Source: UBA1181 sp045600225 (GTDB lineage: Bacteria; Bacteroidota; Bacteroidia; Bacteroidales; Paludibacteraceae). From it: 64,000 nucleotides of DNA. Position numbers and translations under genes: made by a program. The notes below the pieces were generated by a model. That model made no database searches. It had not been told where the DNA came from and was given only the letters and a program-made list of their open reading frames with translations. The DNA lies in the NCBI GenBank assembly GCA_045600225.1, contig JAZRXL010000068.1, positions 13,142 through 77,141 of the forward strand, written 5' to 3'. Position 1 is the stretch's first letter, and the number at the start of each line of letters is the position of its first letter. Shown here piece by piece: positions 51,590 through 60,040 of this stretch.

Positions 51590-52345
51590 ATGTTTTCCTT
51601 TCGAAATAACTACTCATCAGGTGTTGAGGCTTTTATGACCGATCGTTTGGACGGAGTGGGAGTAGGTTGTTACTCGACTCTTAATTTAGGATTGTATTCG
51701 GGAGATGATACAGATACCGTAATCCAAAACAGGACCTTATTGTGTGAAGCTTTAAAAATACCTTTAACTCATCTTTTTGTTCCTAAGGAAGTACACGGGG
51801 ATAGGATTATTCAGATAGATAATCAGTCGTTGTTACTACCGGTTGAAAATCGAGACTCCTTTTTAGAGTGTGATGCAATGTTTACAACACTGCCCAATGT
51901 TTGTTTGGGAGTAACAACTGCCGATTGTGTGCCCATATTGATATACAATCGGGAGGCGACGGTTGTGGCTGCTGTACATGCAGGATGGAAAGGGGTAGTA
52001 AAGGAGATTGTGCCTAAAACGATTGATGTGTTGCAGTCTGCTTTAAACATGAAACCCAACTCTCTCAAGGTGATGGTGAATGCCTGTATCTCGCAAAAGA
52101 ACTTTGAGGTGGGAGAGGAAGTTGCTGCGTGTTTTGACGCCTCTGTGGTGGATAGAATAAACTATGCCAAGCCTCATGTTGATTTGAGGAAATCAGTATT
52201 GGATCAGATTTTGCAAGCCGGGGTGGAAGAGCAAAACATATTGGTCTCTAATGATTGTACATACGATAATCAGTCTTTTTTCTCTGCCCGAAGAGATGGA
52301 TTTGCTTCAGGTAGATTATTGTCGGGAATTATAAGAAGGGAGTAA
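51590..52345 (+). CDS. pgeF: Peptidoglycan editing factor / polyphenol oxidase family protein
   Basis: A 251-residue member of the YfiH/LACC1 family. E. coli YfiH (PgeF) clears UDP-MurNAc-L-Ser errors from peptidoglycan precursors, and some members have purine nucleoside phosphorylase activity. Metal and catalytic residues show in VPKEVHGDRI, TTADCVPILIYN and VHAGWKGVVKEI. Full length. A 21-codon frame and apbE follow. Confidence 0.9.
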   Translation: MFSFRNNYSSGVEAFMTDRLDGVGVGCYSTLNLGLYSGDDTDTVIQNRTLLCEALKIPLTHLFVPKEVHGDRIIQIDNQSLLLPVENRDSFLECDAMFTTLPNVCLGVTTADCVPILIYNREATVVAAVHAGWKGVVKEIVPKTIDVLQSALNMKPNSLKVMVNACISQKNFEVGEEVAACFDASVVDRINYAKPHVDLRKSVLDQILQAGVEEQNILVSNDCTYDNQSFFSARRDGFASGRLLSGIIRRE

Positions 52346-52348
52346 GGT

Positions 52349-52414
52349 ATGGCGCAAGTGGATTTTGTGAAGGATATGTTTGAGAGAGATCGCAGACTGT
52401 ATAATGTTAATTAA
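52349..52414 (+). CDS. Possible 21-codon small ORF between pgeF and apbE
   Basis: ATG at 52349, 3 bases after the pgeF stop, encodes MAQVDFVKDMFERDRRLYNVN and ends 16 bases before the likely apbE start. Charged, helical character. Spacing would suit translational coupling, but codon use says little at this length and it may be accidental. Listed for completeness. Confidence 0.25.
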   Translation: MAQVDFVKDMFERDRRLYNVN

Positions 52415-52430
52415 TAAACTAAAAAGAGAT

Positions 52431-53441
52431 ATGAGATTCAGAATTTTATGTGTTTCGTTTTTGTCATTGTTTCTTTTCTCTTGTGCGGAAAAGGAATTGT
52501 CTTTCTATACTATGAAAGGAAGAGTGCACGGAACTTATTATACAATAACCTATGGAACGAAGGGAGAGTGTTTGAACGACTCATCTTTACAAGAAGTCTT
52601 CTCAAAGTTTGATCTTTCGCTTTCTACATTCGAACCTAATTCTATCATCTCTCGTATCAATACCAATGATACGACAGTGGTGTTGGATGCTTATTTTGAA
52701 AAGGTCTTCGAAAGAGGAATGCAGGTGTCTGAAATTACTAACGGTGCATTTGATATGACAGTGGCTCCATTGGTAAACCTGTGGGGTTTCGGATTTAAAA
52801 AGAGTGACTCTGTGACTCCACATATGGTTGATTCCATACGCTCTTTCACCGGATATGGTAAGGTTCGCAAAGAGAATGGTAGAATTCTCAAAGAGGATGC
52901 AAGAATCATGTTGGATGCCTCTGCCATTGCGAAAGGATATTCGAGTGATGTGGTGGCAGAATTTCTAGAAAGTCAAAACATCACAAACTATATGGTTGAG
53001 ATCGGAGGAGAGATAGTTGTCTCTGGTAAGAATTCGAAGGGAGGGGATTGGCATATAGGCATTACGCAGCCTACCGATGATAATTCGATCGATCAGCCAC
53101 TTTTGCAGACTGTGATTGCCTTGAGTGATTGTGGATTGGCTACATCTGGTAATTATCGACAATTCTATTATAAAGATGGAAAACGATATTCTCACACGAT
53201 CAATCCCTCAACGGGTTATCCTGTTGAACACAATCTGTTAAGTGCTTCAGTGATTGCACCAGATTGTATGACGGCAGATGCCTTTGCTACAGCCTTTATG
53301 GTGATGGGATTGGATAGTGCCTATGCGTTGGCGTCAGAACAAGAGGATATGGCTGCCTATTTTATCTACTCAGATGAAAACAACCAGTTGCAAGTGAAAT
53401 ACACAAAAAGTTTTGAGAAGTATCTTGTAACCAACCAATAA
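52431..53441 (+). CDS. apbE: FAD:protein FMN transferase
   Basis: A 336-residue lipoprotein (lipobox FLFSC, Cys 18) of the ApbE family, which attaches FMN to threonine residues of Na+-translocating NADH:quinone oxidoreductase (Nqr) or Rnf subunits. Seen are GTYYTITYG, the FDMTVAPLVNLWGFG helix, LDASAIAKGYSSD (FAD-binding), SGNYRQFYY and TINPSTGYPVEHN plus DCMTADAFATAFMVMG (metal site). I chose the ATG at 52431; an ATG at 52404 and a TTG at 52380 are in frame but spoil the signal peptide. Its Nqr/Rnf target is outside the window. Confidence 0.9.
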   Translation: MRFRILCVSFLSLFLFSCAEKELSFYTMKGRVHGTYYTITYGTKGECLNDSSLQEVFSKFDLSLSTFEPNSIISRINTNDTTVVLDAYFEKVFERGMQVSEITNGAFDMTVAPLVNLWGFGFKKSDSVTPHMVDSIRSFTGYGKVRKENGRILKEDARIMLDASAIAKGYSSDVVAEFLESQNITNYMVEIGGEIVVSGKNSKGGDWHIGITQPTDDNSIDQPLLQTVIALSDCGLATSGNYRQFYYKDGKRYSHTINPSTGYPVEHNLLSASVIAPDCMTADAFATAFMVMGLDSAYALASEQEDMAAYFIYSDENNQLQVKYTKSFEKYLVTNQ

Positions 53442-53475
53442 ATTGGGACATGGATAGCCTTAGGGAGACGATGAA

Positions 53476-53505
53476 TTGATATATGTTAAATTTATCATAT
53501 CTTTG
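53476..53505 (+). promoter_or_regulatory. Promoter giving a leaderless or near-leaderless mRNA for the hybrid sensor
   Basis: TTG (53476-53478), 19 bases, TATCTTTG (53498-53505). The ATG of the regulator is at 53512, only seven bases after the box, so transcription probably starts at or just before the start codon. Confidence 0.7.
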
Positions 53506-53511
53506 CATTGT

Positions 53512-56500
53512 ATGAAACCAAGCAGAATATACATAATATTAGTTCTCTTGCTATCTCTGATGAAGGGATCGTGGATGTGTGCCTCACCTCAAAATTTGAG
53601 TCAGCTTCCCCTCTCTTCTCACTATAGTTTTTACACTGTTCAGAATGGGTTGGCACAGAACTCTGTTATGGATATGTGCAAGGGAAGGGATGGTTTCCTA
53701 TGGGTGGTTTCAAAAGATGGATTAAGCAGATATGATGGTTACGATTTCAAAAACTTCAAAGCCAGCTCTAAAGAGTTGCAGAGAAGTGTTAGTAACCAGT
53801 TTCTATCTCTAAATCAAGATGTCTGTGGATGTTTTTGGATTTTAAATGATATAGGGCAGGTGCTTCGTTTTGATCCAAGGAATGAATCGTTCGTGTTGTA
53901 TCCTTCTGCGGATGAGAATAGGGGAGATGACTATTTCTACACCTCGCAACTGATCCCTTTGTCCGATTGTGAGTATTGGCTTTTAGGTGCCGGTGCGAAT
54001 GGAGCTATTCGTCTCACGGTGGATTCCCTTTCGAATGTCTCGATGTCTCGCTTTTATGGAAGAGAACAGAGTGAAGCAGGTCGAGATGTCCGCTCTGTTT
54101 TCCTTGATAAGAATAACAGGCGCTGGTTGTTAACCAACAAGGGTATAGAGTATGTGGAGGGGCAAGACACGCTTCTTTCTTCCTTCTCGCTTTCAGAGGC
54201 GGAAATACCTTCATTTGCTATGATGGAGAGTTCTAACGAGTTATTGTTTGCCTCTTCCAAAGGTATGGTTTATAAGTATGAAAAAGCAAAACGCAGACAC
54301 TCTGTTATTCAGTTTCCAACCAATCAAAATGTGGTAGATCTTTATCCTCTTGATAAGGATTTGTGTTGTGCCTTTACTGCTACGAATGGATTGTATGTAA
54401 TTCGCCTATTGGATAATGAGGTGGTGATGAAGAAACAGATGGATTCTCCTTTTGAGAAGCATTGGATGAATGGACAAGGAGAGATTCTCTTCACATTAAA
54501 AAATGAGTCGGTTGTCTATCTGTTGGATCCTGTTTCGTTATCGGTGAAGAAGAATTTTTTCAGTGACTATGACGAACGTGCATCTCTGTCGGACACAATG
54601 GGGGTTGTGTGGACGGCAAAAGAGAACTCAGGCTTGATAAAGAGTGTATATTTTAACGAATCGTTTCAACATATCTCATCGGAATCATATGTTCCCAATC
54701 GTAGAAATTTGGATGTCTCAGCCTTGTTCGAGGACGATGCAAAGCGCTTGTGGGTTGCATCCAAAGATGGATCTTTGGTGTTGTACGACAAGGATTTGAA
54801 CAAACTTGGATATGTTGATGTACAGGGAACTTTACGTTCTACGTCTGTTCCTTTTGCTTCGATCACTTCTATGTATCAAGATCGTAGGGGAAGGATATGG
54901 ATTGCTGCAGAACAGGCGTTGTACTGTTTGACACAACAGTCATCGAACCGTTTTGTGGTTCAAAATTGTGTTCCGGAGAATGATGAGTTTGCTCCATTGT
55001 CATACGATATCAACGATATGCTTGAAGATAAAAGAGGAAATCTATGGCTTGCTATGCGTAATGGAGGATTGCACCTTCTTCAAGTGAACGGGAAAAAATA
55101 CAGATACATTCATAAAGAGAATCTGTTGAAGAATAATTATCCACCAACTGTAGAACAATCGCATACTTTGATGGAGGATGCACAAGGTAATATATGGTTG
55201 GGTTCTAGTGAGGGATTAACGCTCTTCATGACCGATTTTGCCTCTCCCGAAGAAATTCGTTTCTTGTTTTATAATACTGAGAATACGAATTTAACGAACA
55301 GTTGCATCTATGATATCTTCCAAGATCAAAAAGGAGGTATTTGGTTGGCGTCGTATGGAGGAGGTTTGTTTAAGTTGTCGAATGATTTTGTGTTTTTCCA
55401 AACGCCTGAATTTACTTCGTATAACCGTCAAAATAGTTTGTTCCCATCCGACCTGCTTTTGTCGATAGAGGAAGATGAACAAAACCATCTATGGATACTT
55501 ACGGAGGAGTCGATTGTTAAGTTTGATGAAACTTCTAAGTCGTTTGAGTCTTTCGGTCAGTTTCGTGGATTCCGCACAGATCATTTCTCTGGTAAAGGGT
55601 TGATCAGAAGATATTCAGGTAATCTTGTGGCAGCAACAGATGAGGGGTTCTATTCCTTCCGACCTGCTGATATTGTTACTACGGAGTATGCGCCCAGCAT
55701 CGTATTTACCCGTTTCTTGCTTTTCAATAAAGAGCAAAGCATTAACCAAGAAGGGTCTCCCATTCATCAAGAGGTGAATTTTGTTGATGAGATTACTTTG
55801 AGTCACAAACAGTCTGTGTTCTCTATTGGATATGCAGCATTGGATTATCGTTTTCCAGAGCATATTCAGTATGCCTATAAATTGGAACCGTTTGAAACAG
55901 AATGGAACTATGTGGGTACGCAACGATTGGCAACTTATACGAACTTGCCTAAAGGTGAGTATCGCTTCTTGGTGAAGTCTACCAATAGTGAGGGGACATG
56001 GTACGATAATGTACGAGAGATGAAGATTGTCGTGCTCCCTTCTTTTTGGGAGAGTGGTTGGGCCTATTGCTTGTATGTGCTTTTTGCATTGTTGCTTTTT
56101 GCCGCTCTCGCCTTTGTGTATAGGCTACGAACAAGGTTGAGAATGGATCGAGAGATCTCCGATTCTAAATTGCAGTTTTTTACGGATATATCGCACGAAT
56201 TGCGTACTCCGCTCACTTTGATAAATGCACCATTGGAGAATGTGTTGGAGAATGGTAATGTGAATGAAGAAGATCGAAAGCAGTTGGAAGTGGTGAGAAC
56301 TAACGCTAATCGAATGCTTCGAATGATGAACCAAATATTGGATTTCCGTAAGATTCAAAGCAATAAGATGCGTTTGAAGGTAGAGAAGACCAATTTAGGA
56401 CAGTTCTTGTCTTCTTGTAGCGCTAATTTCCTTCGTTTGGCGGAGAATAGGAATATTGCCTTTACGATTGAAGACCTAACCAATGGAGCATCGTTCTGGG

Positions 56501-57744
56501 TGGATAAAGACAAGTTGGATACGGTAATGTTCAACCTGTTGTCTAATGCATTTAAATTCACTCCAGAGGGAAGAAAGGTCTCTGTTGTGGTGAAGGTGGA
56601 AGATGGTAAGGGCGTTGTTGTCGTGGCGGATGAAGGGTGCGGAATGCCGAAAGAGAAATTGTCGCTTATTTTTGATAGATACATCACGCTACAAGATTAT
56701 TCTTTAACCAAGCAGAGTGGTACCGGTATAGGACTCTCTCTAGTGAAGGAGATTGTAGATATGCATAAAGCCTCTATACAGGTGCAGAGTGAGATTGACA
56801 AGGGATCTACATTTACATTGTCATTTCTTCCGGGTGTTGATCACTTCGATAATACAACAGAGATTTTGATGACTTCGGAAACTGAGGATACGCAAGATGA
56901 GAAGATGGCAGATGTGCCAACGGCAGGCAAGGTGTCTGGAGAGAAGCAGTCATTGCTGATTGTGGAGGATAATGACCAGATGAGGGAGTTTCTTAAAGGA
57001 GTGTTGCAAAAACAGTTTGTCATTGTTGAGGCTGCCAATGGAAGGTTGGGTTATGAAGCCGCATTGAGGGAGTTGCCTAACTTTATTGTTACAGACATCA
57101 TGATGCCAGAGATGGATGGTATTGAAATGACGAGGATGATTAGAAAGAACGAACAGACTTCTCATATACCAATCGTATTGTTGACGGCCAAGACGGATAT
57201 GCAAAGCAAGATAGAGTGCTTGAAGATTGGTGCGAATGATTATATCACCAAGCCGTTTAGTGTGCCATACTTGGAAGCTCGTATCAACAATATCTTGGAT
57301 GAGAGACGCAAGTGGCAGGAGAGGTATAGGGAAGGATTGATTCAGAATGTTTCGGTTGAAACTGCAGAGGTGTCGGAGCCTCTTTCTGAAAATGAACTTC
57401 TGGATGCAAAGGATGATGAGTTGATGCGTAAGTTTATAGAGTTAATTGAGCAAAATTTAGACAATGTTTCTTTCTCTGTAGAGGATGCGCAGGATGCGTT
57501 GAAGGTGAGTCGTTGGCATTTGTTGTCGAAAGTAAAATCCTTGGTGGGACAAACACCTACGGAGTTCATTAGGGAGACTCGTCTAACTCACGCTGCAAAA
57601 TTGATAGATGAGGGTCAGTACAACATGACTCAGATAACCTATATGATAGGAATGACTGATTCTCGTTATTTCAGCCGTTGTTTTAAACAAAAGTACGGGG
57701 TGACACCAACAGAGTATAAGGAATCGAAGCAGAAGAATCAATGA
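53512..57744 (+). CDS. Hybrid two-component system sensor/regulator (HTCS)
   Basis: A 1410-residue single-protein signalling system. Order: signal peptide (1-22), two seven-bladed-propeller halves made of reg_prop repeats (25-740; repeated DGLSRYDG- and WLGSSEGL-type blades), a Y_Y_Y domain (about 755-835), one transmembrane helix (about 845-868), HisKA with the phospho-accepting H895 in ISHELRTPL, a GHKL ATPase (NLLSNAFKFT, DEGCGMP, GTGIGLSLV), a receiver domain with D1195 in TDIMMPEMDG and KPF, and a C-terminal AraC helix-turn-helix. In Bacteroidetes these sense oligosaccharides in the periplasm and control polysaccharide loci. No susC/susD pair is here; the nearest carbohydrate gene is the GH16 at 60 kb. 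Confidence 0.95.
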   Translation: MKPSRIYIILVLLLSLMKGSWMCASPQNLSQLPLSSHYSFYTVQNGLAQNSVMDMCKGRDGFLWVVSKDGLSRYDGYDFKNFKASSKELQRSVSNQFLSLNQDVCGCFWILNDIGQVLRFDPRNESFVLYPSADENRGDDYFYTSQLIPLSDCEYWLLGAGANGAIRLTVDSLSNVSMSRFYGREQSEAGRDVRSVFLDKNNRRWLLTNKGIEYVEGQDTLLSSFSLSEAEIPSFAMMESSNELLFASSKGMVYKYEKAKRRHSVIQFPTNQNVVDLYPLDKDLCCAFTATNGLYVIRLLDNEVVMKKQMDSPFEKHWMNGQGEILFTLKNESVVYLLDPVSLSVKKNFFSDYDERASLSDTMGVVWTAKENSGLIKSVYFNESFQHISSESYVPNRRNLDVSALFEDDAKRLWVASKDGSLVLYDKDLNKLGYVDVQGTLRSTSVPFASITSMYQDRRGRIWIAAEQALYCLTQQSSNRFVVQNCVPENDEFAPLSYDINDMLEDKRGNLWLAMRNGGLHLLQVNGKKYRYIHKENLLKNNYPPTVEQSHTLMEDAQGNIWLGSSEGLTLFMTDFASPEEIRFLFYNTENTNLTNSCIYDIFQDQKGGIWLASYGGGLFKLSNDFVFFQTPEFTSYNRQNSLFPSDLLLSIEEDEQNHLWILTEESIVKFDETSKSFESFGQFRGFRTDHFSGKGLIRRYSGNLVAATDEGFYSFRPADIVTTEYAPSIVFTRFLLFNKEQSINQEGSPIHQEVNFVDEITLSHKQSVFSIGYAALDYRFPEHIQYAYKLEPFETEWNYVGTQRLATYTNLPKGEYRFLVKSTNSEGTWYDNVREMKIVVLPSFWESGWAYCLYVLFALLLFAALAFVYRLRTRLRMDREISDSKLQFFTDISHELRTPLTLINAPLENVLENGNVNEEDRKQLEVVRTNANRMLRMMNQILDFRKIQSNKMRLKVEKTNLGQFLSSCSANFLRLAENRNIAFTIEDLTNGASFWVDKDKLDTVMFNLLSNAFKFTPEGRKVSVVVKVEDGKGVVVVADEGCGMPKEKLSLIFDRYITLQDYSLTKQSGTGIGLSLVKEIVDMHKASIQVQSEIDKGSTFTLSFLPGVDHFDNTTEILMTSETEDTQDEKMADVPTAGKVSGEKQSLLIVEDNDQMREFLKGVLQKQFVIVEAANGRLGYEAALRELPNFIVTDIMMPEMDGIEMTRMIRKNEQTSHIPIVLLTAKTDMQSKIECLKIGANDYITKPFSVPYLEARINNILDERRKWQERYREGLIQNVSVETAEVSEPLSENELLDAKDDELMRKFIELIEQNLDNVSFSVEDAQDALKVSRWHLLSKVKSLVGQTPTEFIRETRLTHAAKLIDEGQYNMTQITYMIGMTDSRYFSRCFKQKYGVTPTEYKESKQKNQ

Positions 57745-57844
57745 AAGGGAAATGAACTGCGAATAATGTGATTTATTGTAATATACGGACACTATGGGGG
57801 GTTATTTATTTGTGAATGTTTTCGATTTTCTCATTGAAGTTGTG

Positions 57845-57852
57845 TAATTTTG
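57845..57852 (+). promoter_or_regulatory. -7 box of purU
   Basis: TAATTTTG, 24 bases before the purU ATG; no good -33 element was found at the right distance. Confidence 0.4.
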
Positions 57853-57876
57853 CGTCAAATAAATTTTTGAATAGAA

Positions 57877-58740
57877 ATGGAAAAGAAAGAAACGGCGATT
57901 CTTTTGATACATTGCCCCGATAAACAAGGAATTTTGGCGGCTGTTACAGATTTTATTAATGTAAACAAGGGTAACATTGTCTATTTGGACCAACACGTAG
58001 ATTATGTTCAAAATACTTTCTTTATGCGTGTTGAGTGGGATTTGGAGAACTTCATTATCCCAAAAGAAAAGATTGAGGATTATTTCAGTACTTTGTATGC
58101 AAACAAGTATGATATGAGTTTTAACCTTTACTTTTCTCATGTTAAACCTCGTATGGCTATCTTTGTTTCAAAGATGTCTCATTGCTTGTTTGATATTCTT
58201 TCTCGATATATGGATGGTGGTTTGAATGTAGAAATCCCATTGATCATCAGTAACCATCCAGACTTGGAGTGGATTGGCCAGAAGTTTGGCATCCCTTTCC
58301 ATGTATTCCCAATCACAAAGGAGAATAAGGCAGAACAAGAAGCAAAAGAGATGGAACTATTGCGTAGCGAGCGTGTAGACTTCATCGTATTGGCTCGTTA
58401 TATGCAAATCATCTCTGAAGAGATGATCAGCTCTTATCCAAATAAGATTATCAATATCCATCACTCTTTCCTTCCTGCGTTTATTGGCGCTAAACCATAC
58501 CACGCTGCATACGAACGCGGTGTTAAGATTATTGGTGCAACTAGCCACTATGTAACAACTGAGTTGGACGCTGGTCCTATCATTGAACAAGATGTGGTTC
58601 GTGTAACACATAAGGATACTGTTCAAACATTTATTCATAAGGGACAGGACTTGGAAAAGATCGTGCTTTCAAGAGCCGTAGAAAAGCATGTAGATAGAAA
58701 GGTTCTTTCTTACAAGAATAAAACAGTTGTATTCAGTTGA
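57877..58740 (+). CDS. purU: Formyltetrahydrofolate deformylase
   Basis: A 287-residue enzyme that hydrolyses 10-formyl-tetrahydrofolate to formate and tetrahydrofolate, feeding purine synthesis and balancing one-carbon units. It has an N-terminal ACT domain (ILLIHCPDKQGILAAVTDFI) and a C-terminal formyl-hydrolase domain with INIHHSFLPAFIGAKPYHAAYERGVKIIGATSHYV, containing the catalytic Asn, His and, later, Asp residues. Its stop overlaps the start of the THUMP-like gene. Confidence 0.95.
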   Translation: MEKKETAILLIHCPDKQGILAAVTDFINVNKGNIVYLDQHVDYVQNTFFMRVEWDLENFIIPKEKIEDYFSTLYANKYDMSFNLYFSHVKPRMAIFVSKMSHCLFDILSRYMDGGLNVEIPLIISNHPDLEWIGQKFGIPFHVFPITKENKAEQEAKEMELLRSERVDFIVLARYMQIISEEMISSYPNKIINIHHSFLPAFIGAKPYHAAYERGVKIIGATSHYVTTELDAGPIIEQDVVRVTHKDTVQTFIHKGQDLEKIVLSRAVEKHVDRKVLSYKNKTVVFS

Positions 58741-59918
58741 TTCTGAATTCAGACATAAGAGAATATATTCGTCTTCATAGAGAAGATGATGTGCGGAAAC
58801 TGGCTTTGCAAAAGAGCCAGTTTTCTGCTGATATGCACTCCTATATTCTGCAACAAATCGCAGGTTGGCAAGTGGCAAAAAAGAAGGTGCCTTCGTGGGC
58901 CTCTGTTGAAGACATTCAGTATCCTGTCCATCTGTCGTTGGAACAATGTTCGTCAGAACAGACTGCGAGATACAAGGCTTCTCTATTATCTGGAGGGGGG
59001 GCATCCTATGTGGATCTTACAGGTGGCATGGGGGTGGATTTTTCCTTTATGGCAAAAGGATTTGTTAAGGCATCGTATGTGGAGCAGAACGAACAACTGT
59101 GTGATCTGGCTGCTAATAACTTCCCATTGTTGAATTTGAATGTCAGTGTCAATCATACGACCTCAGAGGAGTTTCTGAATGAATTGGATCATGCGGATGT
59201 TGTCTATCTGGATCCTGCACGTCGCGATGATAAGGGTAGGAAAGTTGTTTCGATTGCCGATTGTACACCGAATCTACTGGAGATAAAAGATACGCTTTTG
59301 AGTAAATCCTCTTCTGTGTGGATTAAGTATTCGCCAATGTTAGATATCTCATTGGCTATAAAAGAGTTGCAGAGTGTCGATGAATTGCATGTCGTATCGT
59401 TGAATAATGAATGCAAGGAGCTGCTTTTCCATCTGACAAATAAACCAACAGGTTCGGTGAAGGTGGTTTGTGTGAATTTGAAAAAGAATGATACAAGGGA
59501 ATGCTTTGAGTATGTCTATGAAGAAGAGCACAATTCACCTTTGCATATTGCAGATGAAATGGGATGTTATTTGTATGAACCCAATGCATCGATAATGAAA
59601 GCCGGGGCATTTAAAAGTCTGACTCAAAAGTTCCGTTTAGGCAAATTGGCAGTTAGTAGTCACTTGTATACATCCAATGATGTCATCGACACATTTCCAG
59701 GCCGCAGGTTTAGAATAAACGAAATGTTTACGATGAACAAACAACAGGTGAAAGAGCATTTGGGTGATTGTAAGCAAGCGAACGTCTCTGTGAGAAATTT
59801 TCCATTGTCGGCAGATAAGTTAAAGTCTAAATTGAAGTTAACGGATGGAGGCGATGTTTATCTGTTTGCCACCACATTTAAGGATCAAAAGATTTTGTTA
59901 AAAACGAGTGCCTTGTAG
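58737..59918 (+). CDS. THUMP-like domain methyltransferase, TTG start
   Basis: A 393-residue class I SAM-dependent methyltransferase with a C-terminal THUMP-like domain. SAM binding is at VDLTGGMGVDFS (about 99-110) and the YLDPARRDDKGRK segment is the catalytic loop region. The frame opens with TTG (58737) overlapping the purU stop as TTGA; the next in-frame ATG is codon 32, inside conserved sequence (REDDVRKLALQ ... QQIAGWQVAKKKVPSW), so TTG start is preferred. RNA is the probable substrate; the exact target is unknown. Confidence 0.85.
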   Translation: MILNSDIREYIRLHREDDVRKLALQKSQFSADMHSYILQQIAGWQVAKKKVPSWASVEDIQYPVHLSLEQCSSEQTARYKASLLSGGGASYVDLTGGMGVDFSFMAKGFVKASYVEQNEQLCDLAANNFPLLNLNVSVNHTTSEEFLNELDHADVVYLDPARRDDKGRKVVSIADCTPNLLEIKDTLLSKSSSVWIKYSPMLDISLAIKELQSVDELHVVSLNNECKELLFHLTNKPTGSVKVVCVNLKKNDTRECFEYVYEEEHNSPLHIADEMGCYLYEPNASIMKAGAFKSLTQKFRLGKLAVSSHLYTSNDVIDTFPGRRFRINEMFTMNKQQVKEHLGDCKQANVSVRNFPLSADKLKSKLKLTDGGDVYLFATTFKDQKILLKTSAL

Positions 59919-60040
59919 GATCGTTTCTCATAGATAACATCAAATTGGAAATTGATAAAAAATAGGATGGCTTATTTGGCTATTCTATTGTAATGAAGTA
60001 AATTAGCACTCGTAAAAATAAGAGATCTTAGATTAATACT

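Noticed and set aside
53476..53511. Twelve-codon N-terminal extension of the hybrid sensor from a TTG
   Set aside because: The extension begins in the -33 promoter element and spoils the signal peptide; the ATG at 53512 is better.
58786..59133. Open frame with ATG in a different frame at the start of the THUMP-like gene
   Set aside because: It conflicts with the frame carrying the SAM-binding motif and conserved N-terminus, and has no recognisable protein content.
59971..59999. Eleven-pair hairpin with G-U pairs after the THUMP-like gene
   Set aside because: No T run follows, so it was not called a terminator; evidence for another role is missing.
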